A model generated the notes under the pieces. It did no database searches. It was not told where the DNA came from and saw only the letters and a list, made by a program, of their open reading frames with translations. The position numbers and the translations under genes were made by a program. From the NCBI RefSeq assembly GCF_018531495.1, contig NZ_JAHDTI010000013.1:186001-250000 (forward strand): DNA of 64,000 nucleotides. Reading direction: 5' to 3'. This document shows positions 9,134 through 17,258 of this stretch, piece by piece; the first letter of the stretch is position 1, and every line of letters starts with the position of its first letter. Source of the stretch: Nonomuraea sediminis (GTDB taxonomy: Bacteria > Actinomycetota > Actinomycetes > Streptosporangiales > Streptosporangiaceae).

Positions 9134-9296
9134 TGGCAAGATGCTGATCTTGGTGCCCTGAGCTGGGAAAATGATTCAGAGCGGCTCGGTTGACCATGAG
9201 TCCCTGTGAGACGCACCTGCTGCCCGCCTGTTCTGCCACGTGATAGATGTCTCCGTGGTGCGGCTTTGTCAGCCGAGCCTGGCACCATGCAGCCTC

Positions 9297-9878
9297 ATGG
9301 ACGTTGACGAGTTCTGGCTCTTCCTCCAGAGGTCCCGGGAGGTGACCGGTGATCCTGATGAACGCCTGCGGTGGCTCACCCTCCATCTTGCGCGGAGTCC
9401 GCTGGCCCGGATCGTCGACTTCCAGATCCTTCTCAACGAGGTACGACGACGATCCGACACGTATGACATGTGGGAAGCAGCCAACCTGATCTTCGGCGGC
9501 TACTGTTCCACCGACAGCTTCTGGTACTTCCAGGCCTGGCTGATCGGACTTGGCCGCGACACGTTTGACCTCGTAGTAGCCGACCCCGACAACCTGGCCG
9601 ACGTGCCTGAGGTGCGACGGTTGGCGGAGCGCCCCATGTGTTAGTGGGGCGATGAACGGCCGTGGTGGGAGGCGTTGAGCTATGTGGCCGCCGGAGCCTA
9701 TGAAGAGTCCACCGGCGAAGAGGACGGCGTCTACGACGCGATGGCAGCACACGGGCACACGAACCAGAGCGATCCCGATCCGAGAGGTCCTTCGTGGAAT
9801 TCCCGGAATCAGGTAGAGGCGGCTCGGAGATTGCCTCGGCTAAGCCGCATGTTCCCGCAGGATGCGTCAAAGCTTTGA
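9297..9878 (+). pseudogene. DUF4240 protein with an in-frame stop
   Basis: From ATG 9297 the product begins MDVDEFWLFLQRSRE, followed by DMWEAANLIFGGYCSTDSFW and YFQAWLIGLGRDTFDLVV, a good match to DUF4240. A TAG at 9642-9644 interrupts it. The same frame then continues with ALSYVAAGAYEESTG and a proline-rich end to 9878, which is the expected remainder of the family. So one nonsense mutation has cut the gene, unless the stop is read through. The function of DUF4240 proteins is not known; they are common in accessory regions. Confidence 0.75.
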
Positions 9879-9886
9879 TTTTTGAA

Positions 9887-10597
9887 GTGCATTCAATCCC
9901 CCGCTGTCATGTCGATTCCCCGTCAGATCCGCTCGCGCTGATCAAGCAGATCGATTGGGCCTCGCTCGAACACGCCTTGGGACCGGCCGTGGATACCCCG
10001 GCCGCGCTGGCCGATCTCCTCAATGGCGCCCCAGAGGCCCAAGCCGGAGCTGTCGATCACCTCAACGACCCAGTGCACCATCAGAACTCTCTCTACTCGG
10101 CAACTGCCCCGGCAGCCCTGTACGTCGCCGTGATCCTCAGCGATCCGCGCACCGACACCTTGGTACCAGGCGGCGAGGAGGTCCAGTGGCATCCGTTACG
10201 CCAGGCGTTGCTGGACTGGCTGGGATCAATAGCCGATGAAGTCGGTATCGATGCTGAAGCGACGTGGCTGCGCTCTGGTTTCTCACCGGAGGAGAGCCCG
10301 GAATTCACAGCGGTCCGAGTCATCCGTCCAGCACTCTTCCAGACCGTGTCCGCATTCTTTCAAGACGCCAACCCCATCGTCCGGGAAGCCGCCATCGCCG
10401 CTGCCATCCCGCTCTTGGACGCCCCAGAACTCACCGGCCATCAAGCTGACCTTGCCCCATTCGTGCGCAGCGTCCTAGCCACCACTTCGAACCGGGTCTA
10501 TCGGCACATCGCGGTACGTGGCCTCGGTGCATGGGGCCAAGAGACAGCTTCGCTGGTAGACCGGACAGAGTACTTCAGTGATGAGCCGCCCTTTTGA
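9887..10597 (+). CDS. Hypothetical helical-repeat protein
   Basis: About 236 residues from the GTG at 9887; the start is uncertain because no clear ribosome site is present and the frame is open further upstream. The sequence is mostly amphipathic helices, and a region such as DANPIVREAAIAAAIPLLD resembles HEAT-like repeats. No catalytic motif is visible. It follows the broken DUF4240 gene closely. Helical-repeat proteins near DUF4240-type genes are sometimes immunity or scaffold proteins, but nothing here proves that. Confidence 0.6.
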   Translation: MHSIPRCHVDSPSDPLALIKQIDWASLEHALGPAVDTPAALADLLNGAPEAQAGAVDHLNDPVHHQNSLYSATAPAALYVAVILSDPRTDTLVPGGEEVQWHPLRQALLDWLGSIADEVGIDAEATWLRSGFSPEESPEFTAVRVIRPALFQTVSAFFQDANPIVREAAIAAAIPLLDAPELTGHQADLAPFVRSVLATTSNRVYRHIAVRGLGAWGQETASLVDRTEYFSDEPPF

Positions 10598-10609
10598 TCT
10601 GTAACCGCG

Positions 10610-10725
10610 CCCCCACGAGTCCGGCGGCGTTGATCAGCGACACTTCCCGGTGAGCCAGGGTGAGGAACGAACCGTGAATCGTCGATCGTCCCCAAGCACG
10701 TGTGGCGTGCCGGCGGTGAAGGCGT
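10610..10725 (-). pseudogene. Fragment related to the gene at 13241-13543
   Basis: The minus strand reads GRSTIHGSFLTLAHREVSLI, matching RSTIQGSFLTLAHRATWLIA at the start of the 13241-13543 gene, and the DNA is closely similar over about 50 bases. Nothing after that matches, so only the 5' end survives. Confidence 0.6.
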
Positions 10726-10779
10726 TGTCGGCACTTGAATGATGTGCAATATTGATCACTCCTCAAGAGAGGTGATCTT

Positions 10780-11049
10780 CTGGGTACTTCCGTCAGACCT
10801 TTCGCATACGCGATCGCGCTGCTTCTGCTGGTTGCCGTGGTCGCGATCGGCGTGATCTTACTGCCGCGCGTGATCTACCCGCCTTTGACCAACGAGCAGT
10901 TGCAGTACATCGGTGACCCGATGATGAGATTGCAGCTCAAAGGCACGCGGTCAGCGCTGGAAATCCAGTTTCGCTGGCAACTGATCGCCATGGTAGGCAT
11001 CTTCTTAGCAGCCGGAGTCCTCAGCCTCAGGATGTGGCCCAGAAAGTGA
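10780..11049 (+). CDS. Small two-helix membrane protein, probable CTG start
   Basis: An 89-residue frame from CTG 10780, preceded by AGAGAGG at 7 bases. It gives a first hydrophobic helix (YAIALLLLVAVVAIGVILL), a polar loop with NEQLQYIGDPMMRLQLKG, and a second helix ending in RMWPRK. The nearest in-frame standard start, GTG 10837, lies in the middle of the first helix and has no ribosome site. I therefore favour the rare CTG start. Function unknown. It ends 20 bases before the third tRNA 3' copy. Confidence 0.55.
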   Translation: MGTSVRPFAYAIALLLLVAVVAIGVILLPRVIYPPLTNEQLQYIGDPMMRLQLKGTRSALEIQFRWQLIAMVGIFLAAGVLSLRMWPRK

Positions 11050-11069
11050 CCATGTCTCGCTCCTGCGTG

Positions 11070-11109
11070 GAGCGGGTGACAGGAATCGAACCCGCGCTGT
11101 CAGCTTGGG
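11070..11109 (-). repeat. tRNA-Gly 3'-end copy 3
   Basis: This 40-bp segment matches 19065-19104 with one mismatch. The downstream flank resembles those of copies 5 and 7 (AACTGCAACGATC, then GGGCGCTGAGCTGGGCAGG) and ends near TAATTGCGCGACGATC (about 11198-11213). Confidence 0.85.
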
Positions 11110-11261
11110 AACTGCAACGATCACCCGACGTCGGGGCGCTGAGCTGGGCAGGAGGCCGGTCGTGAGTGACCGTGATTTACCCCTCGTTCCCCTGACTAAT
11201 TGCGCGACGATCACGTGCTGACCTCTTGCTCTGCGGGTCTGGTCATGGTGGGCTCAGGCCC

Positions 11262-11624
11262 GTGTACGAGGATCGGTACCCCGGCCAGCTCGCGCTTCCG
11301 TTGTCCTTCCCGAACCGTCGCTTCCGGGTCTGGAGCTACGTCCCTGCACACAGCGAACTCGTTCTCCGGACGGAGTACGTGCCGGATGCTCCTCATGTTG
11401 AGTTGCTCTTCAAGCCCGTGGAGGCGATCTCCCTTCCAGTCAGGATGGAGGGGCTCGTGGTCATGGCCGACGATCAGGATGACGGCGTGACCTTCCATGT
11501 CAGGTCAGACGGCTGCTCGGGCTATGTTGTCGCGAGCTATCTGTTCTTCCGCCAGGAGGAACGATCAAGGTATAGCCCGTATTCGCTGTTTCACGGCATC
11601 TTGAGCAGTGATTTCACGCGATAG
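11262..11624 (+). CDS. Hypothetical protein
   Basis: A 120-residue product from GTG 11262; the frame is open a little further upstream, so the start is uncertain. It is predicted to be mostly beta strand (RVWSYVPAHSELVLRTEYV, HVELLFKPVEAISLPVRMEG) without membrane segments or known motifs. Codon use is less GC-biased than in the core genes, as in the rest of this region. It lies between tRNA copy 3 and the second long inverted repeat. Confidence 0.5.
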   Translation: MYEDRYPGQLALPLSFPNRRFRVWSYVPAHSELVLRTEYVPDAPHVELLFKPVEAISLPVRMEGLVVMADDQDDGVTFHVRSDGCSGYVVASYLFFRQEERSRYSPYSLFHGILSSDFTR

Positions 11625-11642
11625 CGTCGCGCGTGCCCTGCC

Positions 11643-11790
11643 TGATCATCCCGTCTGCCGTCGACCCGCACGCAGAAGAAGCGGGCCAGGGGCATGGGTA
11701 TCAGATGGAGCACCCCGCCGGATGAACGATCTGGTGCCCGTGGCCCTGGTCTGGTCGGCTTGCCCCGGGTCGATGGCGGCGGGATGATCA
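11643..11790. repeat. Cassette inverted-repeat family, copy 2
   Basis: A 148-bp imperfect inverted repeat. The outer arms are TGATCATCCCGTC and its near complement ending GCGGGATGATCA. The pairing continues inward through GGGCCAGGGGCATGGG opposite CCCGTGGCCCTGG. It would fold into one long hairpin. It is closely related to the copies at 15285 and 17938. Confidence 0.78.
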
Positions 11791-11976
11791 GGCTTCCACC
11801 TCGGCCACCTGTGGACCGCAGGCCCGTCCAGCAGTAATCGCGGAGCTGGAGCGCGCCCGCCGAAGGAGGAGCTGTGAGAGAAGCCCAGCACTTCGGGTTT
11901 TCCTGGAGCGGATTTAGCGCCTTGCATTCAGATGCCGAATTGCTTATGACCGCAACCTCCGGAAAGATCACACACC

Positions 11977-12204
11977 ATGAACGAGCCGGCCGCCGCCGTC
12001 CTGTTGTTAACCTTCATTGCCATTGTCTGGGTTCTGCTGACCGCTCTTGTTCGAAACGCGCGCGAGAACACCCAAGATGGCAAGCCGCTGGACACATTGA
12101 CCATGGTGGCTGTTGCCGGAGCCCTTCTCGGTGTTGGCCTGCTCATGCTCACGGTGATGGGCGTCATGAAGGGTATCGTCGAGGCCCTGCAGCACGCTCT
12201 GTAG
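11977..12204 (+). CDS. Small two-helix membrane protein
   Basis: A 75-residue product from ATG 11977. It has two hydrophobic helices (AAAVLLLTFIAIVWVLLTAL and TMVAVAGALLGVGLLMLTVM) joined by a polar loop (VRNARENTQDGKPLD). No family recognised. It is the first good gene after inverted-repeat copy 2, which parallels the membrane genes behind copies 1, 3 and 4. A GTG at 11874 behind AAGGAGGAG opens another frame, but that frame shows no protein-like composition. Confidence 0.6.
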   Translation: MNEPAAAVLLLTFIAIVWVLLTALVRNARENTQDGKPLDTLTMVAVAGALLGVGLLMLTVMGVMKGIVEALQHAL

Positions 12205-12647
12205 CGCGCCGGAGCAACCCGCGCTGTCAGCCTTTGAAGTCTTTCGAGATCATGCTCCCTGGGCTGCGAAAGCGCTGACCTGGGCGTATGCAGATCCAGC
12301 CCCCCGTGGCTCCCCGGTGACCGCCGACCGTACGGGCACGCAACGGGCACGCACCTTCTGATCCGTAGGTCCCCAAATGATCTCCCGGGCCGTTCAAACC
12401 TGTTCGCCGCGCTGGTCGCTAGACCCTCGGCTATCCGGGCCCGTCCATCGCAGTTCATGATCGTCCGTTCGGGTGGCTCCCAAAAGCCTGATTGCCGCCC
12501 GGTGCACCGGCATGTTTGATCACAGACTCCTGCTGTGCCACGGCCTGTCAATCCTTCCGGCGCCAGCCCCTACACACCCTGCTACGGTTGCGAGGCAATC
12601 TGATCACGGTCCACGGCAACGATGTCGGCTTCGCTTTACGTGCGCAT
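12205..12647. other. Non-coding stretch with tRNA-Gly copy 4 remnant
   Basis: AACCCGCGCTGTCAG at 12216-12230 is a 15-bp relic of the tRNA 3' sequence. About 110 bases further on lies ACGGGCACGCAACGGGCACG, a tandem repeat resembling the paired repeats after copies 5, 6 and 7. The rest, to 12647, holds no gene I can support. Confidence 0.5.
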
Positions 12648-13211
12648 ATGCGGCGCTTATGCGGGATCGTGCTGGTAATCATCGGGATCATGAGCCTTAC
12701 GAGTTGCTCGCCTCCCATAGCGGGGTCCACCGGAGTCAGCGTCGACGCAGAGGGGCATCCGATCATCGTCCTGGCATGGTGCGGGGGAGCGACTCCTGAG
12801 GGTGTAGACATCTCTCACCACGAGGACGCCTCAGGCCCGTGGGGTACCATGCCCGGCCCTTCGTCAGCAGCAACGGTCGTAGACGACGTGGACTTCATCG
12901 CACCGTCTCTGGACGGGCAGATCGCGTCCGTCCGGCTGGACGCTCCGGATGATGGTTGGACGGTAGAGCCGAAACCGTTCGTGCTGCGCCAGGGGGTGCT
13001 CTATCACGCGTTCGGCTACCAGGGGCGAGGCTCCAACCAAGTTAACACCGACTACGTCAGCTTCTCCGCCGAGAGCGTAGCGAAGCTCAAGCCGGGGTCG
13101 GCGCTGGTCCAGCGGTACGACGAGAGACGGTCTCCGCCCGATTGGGTCGACGTCACGATCACGCGGGAAGAGTTCGGCCGCCAAGGCCAGGATCCAGCCA
13201 ACTCTCAATGA
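12648..13211 (+). CDS. Putative lipoprotein
   Basis: A 187-residue protein from ATG 12648. It has an N-terminal signal (RLCGIVLVIIGIM) and a lipobox LTSC near residue 19, so it should be lipid-anchored outside the membrane after Cys modification. The mature part is soluble and beta-rich, with GHPIIVLAWCGG and a conserved-looking FVLRQGVLYHAFGYQGRG. I cannot name a family. It lies alone between tRNA copies 4 and 5. Confidence 0.65.
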   Translation: MRRLCGIVLVIIGIMSLTSCSPPIAGSTGVSVDAEGHPIIVLAWCGGATPEGVDISHHEDASGPWGTMPGPSSAATVVDDVDFIAPSLDGQIASVRLDAPDDGWTVEPKPFVLRQGVLYHAFGYQGRGSNQVNTDYVSFSAESVAKLKPGSALVQRYDERRSPPDWVDVTITREEFGRQGQDPANSQ

Positions 13212-13240
13212 TCACTCGTCTACCTGGAGTGGAGCGTCGC

Positions 13241-13543
13241 CTATCGCTTCATGGCTCTGTTGCGCTTGAGGAGGGCCGTGATCTTGTCGTAGTCACGCGC
13301 GCCGTTCAGCTCGTCGAGGTACAACTCGTAGAGGTCACCCCACCAGTGGCGCGTTGTTGTCCCAGATTCGGTAGCCGCCGCGAACGCCTCTGGCGACGTA
13401 GCGTCTCCGGCCCATGGTTCGTCACTCCGCAATCCGCCGGTCCGAGAGTCAAGCTCGGCGATCAGCCACGTTGCTCGGTGAGCCAGGGTGAGGAACGAAC
13501 CCTGGATCGTCGATCGTTCCAAGCACATACGGCGGTCAGCCAT
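13241..13543 (-). CDS. Hypothetical protein
   Basis: A 100-residue product from ATG 13543. It begins MADRRMCLERSTIQGSFLTL and ends in a helical stretch with WWGDLYELYLDELNGARDYD. There are no membrane segments or known motifs. Part of its 5' end is duplicated at about 10610-10725. It faces the lipoprotein gene tail to tail with 29 bases between. Confidence 0.5.
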   Translation of the reverse strand: MADRRMCLERSTIQGSFLTLAHRATWLIAELDSRTGGLRSDEPWAGDATSPEAFAAATESGTTTRHWWGDLYELYLDELNGARDYDKITALLKRNRAMKR

Positions 13544-13705
13544 GCCGTGGCGCTCGTAGGGCTGTATCTGTGGGGGTGGCGTGGCAACCCCGGCCGGGCC
13601 GTTCGGTCGGTGCGGCGCGATAGACGCGCGGCGGCCGGCCCGGTGTCCCGCTGCCGTCCGTGGGCTAATTGAACCGAGAGATCAACTGGCCCTCTACAAG
13701 ATCAA

Positions 13706-13790
13706 AGCCCAGGTCCGGGAAACCAATCGCGACCTGGGCTCTTGCATGTGGAGCGGGTGACGGGAATCGAACCCGCGCTGTCAGCTTGGG
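13706..13790 (-). repeat. Hairpin plus tRNA-Gly 3'-end copy 5
   Basis: AGCCCAGGTC (13706-13715) and GACCTGGGCT (13731-13740) form a perfect 10-bp hairpin. Ten bases later, 13751-13790 is identical to the tRNA 3' sequence at 19065-19104. The conserved downstream flank is split by an IS5 element at 13880-14732 and resumes with TTAATGGCCTGCTAATGGCC. Confidence 0.9.
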
Positions 13791-13879
13791 AACTGCATCG
13801 ATCATGGCCCGATAGGGCGCTGAGCTGGGCAGAGCGCCGGTCCTGAGTGACCGTGGCTGACCCCTCGTCACCCCTCTTA

Positions 13880-14732
13880 GACCGTGACTCATTTGGATCT
13901 TGGTCGTTAGTTCGCTCGTGGATGTGTTCCTTCGGCGACTGGTGCCCGATGAGTTGTGGGAGTTGTTCCAGCGGGTGGTCCCGCCCGCACCGACGAGGCC
14001 GCAGGGCGGTGGGCGACGGCGGGTCGATGACCGGGTGATCCTGGCGGCGATCGTGTACGTCGCTACGACCGGCTGCTCCTGGCGGCAACTGCCACCGGTG
14101 TTCGGCGCCTCCTGGCAGACGGTGCATCGCCGCTTCGCCGAATGGAGCGCCGTTCGGGTGTGGGCCAAGCTGTACCGGATCCTGCTGGATGAGCTTGGCG
14201 CCCGAGGCGAGCTGGACTGGTCGCGGTGCGCGATCGACTCGGTCAGCGTGCGCGCGGTCAAAGGGGGGAGCTGACAGGTCCGAATCGGCTCGATCGCGGC
14301 AAGAAAGGGTCGAAGATCCACCTCGTCACCGAGCGGACCGGTCTGCCGCTCGCTGTCGCGATCAGCGCGGCCAACACCCACGACAGCCTGGCGCTGGAAC
14401 CGCTGGTGCGGAGCATTCCACCGATCCGCTCGCGTCGCGGACCGCGCCGCCGCAAGCCCGCCAAGCTTCACGGTGACAAGGCCTACGACTACTCCCACCT
14501 GAGGGTCTTCCTGCGCGGGTGCGGCATTACCCCGCGCCTCGCCCGCCGCGGGATTGAGTCCAGCCAGCGGCTTGGCCGCCATCGCTGGGTGGTGGAACGG
14601 ACGGTCTCGTGGCTGGCCGGCTGTCGCCGCCTACACCGCCGCTACGAACGCCGAGCCGACCACTTCGCGTCCTTCGTCGCCATCGCCGCAGCCCTCATCT
14701 GCTACCGCCGACTCACCAAATGAGTCACCGTC
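13880..14732 (+). mobile_element. IS5-family insertion sequence
   Basis: An 853-bp element. The terminal inverted repeats are GACCGTGACTCATTTGG (13880-13896) and CCAAATGAGTCACCGTC (14716-14732), with one mismatch in 17 bp, flanked by the 3-bp direct repeat TTA. It carries one two-frame transposase. Removing the element and one TTA restores the flank seen after tRNA copy 7, so it inserted after that unit had formed. Confidence 0.92.
13900..14723 (+). CDS. IS5-family transposase, two frames with probable -1 frameshift
   Basis: The first frame (from TTG 13900 or GTG 13918, to 14274) carries the N-terminal DUF4096-type domain (RLVPDELWELFQRVVPP, TTGCSWRQLPPVFGASWQTV). The second (to 14723) carries the DDE domain (LDRGKKGSKIHLVTERTGLP, HGDKAYDYSHLRVFLRGCGI, HRWVVERTVSWL). 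They overlap at GTCAAAGGGGGGAGCTGA. A -1 shift on the G run joins VRAVKG to GELTGPNRLDRG, which is the sequence expected of uninterrupted IS5 transposases. This matches the frameshifting known in IS427-like IS5 elements, so the gene may well be active. Confidence 0.88.
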
Positions 14733-14758
14733 TTAATGGCCTGCTAATGGCCCGGCGA

Positions 14759-15220
14759 TCAGGGCGCTCCACTAGTCACGGTCTGTCCATCCAGCGTGAA
14801 CCGGTAGACGATCGACTCGCGTCGTTGGAACCCCACGCGCTCATACAGGCGATTGGCCACCTCCCTAGACGGCCGCGACGTGAGGTCGACCGTGCGAGCT
14901 CCTGACTCTCTCGCCAGCGTGAGGGCCTTATCAGCTAGCGCCGCCGCAATGCCTCGTCCACGAGCAGCCTCGTCCACCACAACATCCTCGACACGCGCAC
15001 GAAGCCCAGAAGGCAGCGGAAAGATCACGAGCGTCAGAGTTCCTACGATCCGCCCTTGCACGCGAGCCGCCAGTACCGTGTTCGATTCGAAGGCCAGCAA
15101 TCGGCTCACAGCCTCACGGTCGAGTGCTTTCGCAGTCGTCGACAACTGTGGCAACAGTCGACTGAGCGCGGCCACAACATCGTCATCCGCCTCGCGCACG
15201 ATCTCAATCTCGACGCTCAT
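14759..15220 (-). CDS. GNAT N-acetyltransferase, paralogue of 17407-17868
   Basis: A 153-residue acetyltransferase. ATG 15220 is preceded by AAGG at 8 bases and matches the start of its paralogue. The GNAT core is clear: a beta-4 region VGTLTLVIFPLPSGLRARVE, motif A VVDEAARGRGIAAALADKAL binding acetyl-CoA, and RLYERVGFQRRESIVYRF near the C-terminus. The substrate is unknown. The paralogue at 17407 lies in another array unit, and both stand divergently from a long inverted repeat. Confidence 0.88.
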   Translation of the reverse strand: MSVEIEIVREADDDVVAALSRLLPQLSTTAKALDREAVSRLLAFESNTVLAARVQGRIVGTLTLVIFPLPSGLRARVEDVVVDEAARGRGIAAALADKALTLARESGARTVDLTSRPSREVANRLYERVGFQRRESIVYRFTLDGQTVTSGAP

Positions 15221-15284
15221 GCGCATGACCTTATCGATCGGCCCGGCAACCTGGTCTCATTCGCGCGACGCGACGCACCCCGCC

Positions 15285-15374
15285 TGATCATCCCGTCTGC
15301 CGTCGACCCGCCCGGAGGGGAAGTGGCCCTGGTCTGCTCGGCTTGTCCGGGGTCGATGGTGGGCGGGATGATCA
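15285..15374. repeat. Cassette inverted-repeat family, copy 3
   Basis: A 90-bp inverted repeat with arms TGATCATCCCGTCTGCCGTC and their near complement ending GCGGGATGATCA. It is shorter than copies 2 and 4 because the inner stem is missing. It lies between the divergent GNAT and membrane-protein genes. Confidence 0.8.
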
Positions 15375-15468
15375 GGCTTCCACCTCAGCCACTTACGAAC
15401 CTCAGGCCCGCGCGGTGATCATCCCGGAGCCGGAGCGCCCCCGCCGGAGGCATGAAAGAGAGTTGTCT

Positions 15469-15798
15469 ATGCGACTGCTGAGACTCCTTGCGGGGTGGTT
15501 CTGGCGAGTAGATGCGTTCTTGGGCGGCAATGCTAGGCCGGATGCCAGTCGGCGGTTTGTTGCTGCTCATTTTGTGCGCGGCGCGCTGATCGTCGGCCCT
15601 GTCTATGGCGGGCTATTCGCCGTCCTACTGTTGATATTGGGTGTGCCGTTCACGCCGCCTGCCTTGCTCTCTTGCCTCGGCATTGCGGTCGGCGGTGGGA
15701 TGTGGTTCATGGGCCTGGACTACTTCGAGCGCCTGCGTCAACGGCACTATGGGTGCCACCCGCATGAGGCTCAGGATGAGCCTGGCGGCAATGATTAG
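15469..15798 (+). CDS. Small two-helix membrane protein, paralogue of 8159-8497
   Basis: A 109-residue protein from ATG 15469, with a purine-rich GAAAGAGAG upstream. It shares LLRLLAGWFWRVDAFLGGN and the QRHYG tail with the protein at 8159, plus two hydrophobic segments (about residues 35-58 and 63-85). The upstream 70-100 bases are also shared. Function unknown. It is the second copy of a mobile gene-plus-promoter module. Confidence 0.75.
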   Translation: MRLLRLLAGWFWRVDAFLGGNARPDASRRFVAAHFVRGALIVGPVYGGLFAVLLLILGVPFTPPALLSCLGIAVGGGMWFMGLDYFERLRQRHYGCHPHEAQDEPGGND

Positions 15799-15951
15799 CG
15801 GGCCGCGCGGGTCGCGCGCGAGAACGGCCCCCAGCCCGCACGCGCAGCGTGCGGGCGTGCGCGGGCCGCGTGGCGACGCTTGCGCCGCCCTTGATCTCTC
15901 ATAAGAACAATTCGGCAGTGATCGGCGTGGTCGGGTGGTAGAACGCTCGGT

Positions 15952-16291
15952 GTGGAGGATCGGCGGGATCGGCTTCGGGCGTTGGGCGAGTTGCTGCGGC
16001 GGCTGCGCAAGGATGCGGGGTTGACGGGTAAGGACCTGGCGCTGCGGGCTCAGGTGGCGCAGCCGACGATCTCTCGGATTGAGACTGGTCAGCTTCTTCC
16101 GACACCCGAGACGGTTGAGCGTCTGTCTGCGGCTCTTGGTCTAGGTGATGCAGGGCGCGCGGAGCTGGATGCGTTGCTGGCGCGGCTGCGCACGAGGTTT
16201 CTCGTCTGAGGGGTGGGCTTGCTGGCCGAGAGGCGGCGAACGCGGCTCGGATGAGGGCGGCTCGTCGGGTGATGTCATTTCAGGCGGGGAT
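15952..16291 (+). pseudogene. Truncated XRE-family regulator (DUF5753 part broken)
   Basis: From GTG 15952 an 85-residue frame gives a full helix-turn-helix (LGELLRRLRKDAGLTGKDLA, AQPTISRIETGQLLP) and then stops at 16209. After the stop, another frame reads EAANAARMRAARRVMSFQAG, the start of the C-terminal domain common in such Streptomyces-type regulators, before the sequence ends abruptly at the att-like repeat at 16292. The regulator was therefore frameshifted and cut off by a recombination junction. The DNA-binding domain alone may still be made. Confidence 0.7.
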
Positions 16292-16384
16292 ATCAAGGCC
16301 CAGGGTCCGGGGATTCCGTCCTACCTGGGCCTTGAAGCATGAGAGCGGGTGACGGGAATCGAACCCGCGCTGTCAGCTTGGGAA
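16292..16384 (-). repeat. Hairpin plus tRNA-Gly 3'-end copy 6 (perfect 93-bp repeat)
   Basis: These 93 bases are identical to 19014-19106, which span the terminator hairpin (CAAGGCCCAGG / CCTGGGCCTTG) and the 3' half of the intact tRNA gene. Tandem repeats TTCTGGCACG and TATCTGGCACG follow at about 16484-16506. The perfect identity makes this the youngest junction, and it could still recombine with the tRNA locus. Confidence 0.93.
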
Positions 16385-16580
16385 TCGGATCCTGATCTGG
16401 TCATGTGAGCTGGGGATACATCGTGCAGCTCAGGACGGACCGAGTGACTGTGAGTATCCGTGTGTGACCCCGACTGCCCGCCTGTTCTGGCACGTATCTG
16501 GCACGGAATCTCGATGTCGAGCATCACTGATGCGTGGGTACGGCTGGGGTAAGCGAGGGCGCTTACGTACACTTCGAGCT

Positions 16581-16826
16581 ATGACTGCTGGGCACGCGCA
16601 CGAGTACGAGGAGCTCCACCACCTGGTGGATCGGCTTTCGCCGGACCAGGCGCGTCGTCTGCTGCGTCTGGTGAAGACGGATCCGGATTTGGCAGTAGAT
16701 AAAGAGACCAATGAGCCCGTCCGGCGTCGAAGGCTGTCGATCGCGGGGATCGGTGCCTCTGGTGAAGGAGATCTGTCGGAACGGGTCGAAGATCTGTTGG
16801 CCGAGCGGTTCAATCGGTCAGTGTGA
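16581..16826 (+). CDS. Antitoxin of a VapBC-type pair
   Basis: An 81-residue protein from ATG 16581, with AHEYEELHHLVDRLSPDQAR at the start and a basic-then-acidic C-terminus (RRRRLSIAGIGASGEGDLSE). It precedes a PIN-domain gene with a 4-base overlap (GTGA), the usual antitoxin-toxin arrangement. The N-terminal half probably binds the operator or dimerises and the tail blocks the toxin, as in other such pairs. It resembles small antitoxins of actinobacterial PIN toxins rather than a classic AbrB or MetJ fold. Confidence 0.78.
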   Translation: MTAGHAHEYEELHHLVDRLSPDQARRLLRLVKTDPDLAVDKETNEPVRRRRLSIAGIGASGEGDLSERVEDLLAERFNRSV

Positions 16827-17248
16827 CCGCCACCCTCCTTGATACTGGCCCCTTGATCGCTGTCGTCGATCGGGACGATAAGCACCATGCCTCGTGCGTA
16901 CGGCTGCTGGAGGAGTTGGAAGGTCCTTTGCTGCTGCCGTCGACGATCCTGATCGAAGCTGGCTGGACGATCAATAGGCACATGGGGCCTGCGGTACATG
17001 CGCAGTTTCTTGACCTCGTGACCGAAGAGTTCGAGCTGGTCGACCTTCTGCCCGCCGACGTGCGACGCATGGCCGAACTCGTACGGTTCTACAAGGATGC
17101 CCGCCTCGACCCAGCCGATGTATCCCTGGTCGCCATCGCTGAGCGTCTGGGCGTCACGCAGATCGCCACGATAGACCGCCGTGACTTCACACTCATCCGG
17201 CCACAACATGTGTCCGCGTTCACGCTACTGCCCGAGGTACTCACCTGA
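16823..17248 (+). CDS. PIN-domain toxin (VapC family)
   Basis: A 141-residue PIN-domain ribonuclease from GTG 16823. The acidic metal-binding residues are present: Asp in LLDTGPLIAVVDRDD, Glu in STILIEAGW, and Asp residues in ARLDPADVSLVAIAERLG and IATIDRRDF. VapC toxins cleave tRNA or rRNA when free of antitoxin. The start overlaps the antitoxin stop. The gene ends 10 bases before tRNA copy 7, so the pair fills one of the smallest units. As an addiction module it may help retain the array. Confidence 0.9.
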   Translation: MTATLLDTGPLIAVVDRDDKHHASCVRLLEELEGPLLLPSTILIEAGWTINRHMGPAVHAQFLDLVTEEFELVDLLPADVRRMAELVRFYKDARLDPADVSLVAIAERLGVTQIATIDRRDFTLIRPQHVSAFTLLPEVLT

Positions 17249-17258
17249 GGCGCTGTTG

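Noticed and set aside
11874..12278. A gene from GTG 11874 behind AAGGAGGAG
   Set aside because: The ribosome site is good, but the product has no protein-like pattern, and the frame overlaps the better-supported membrane gene at 11977.
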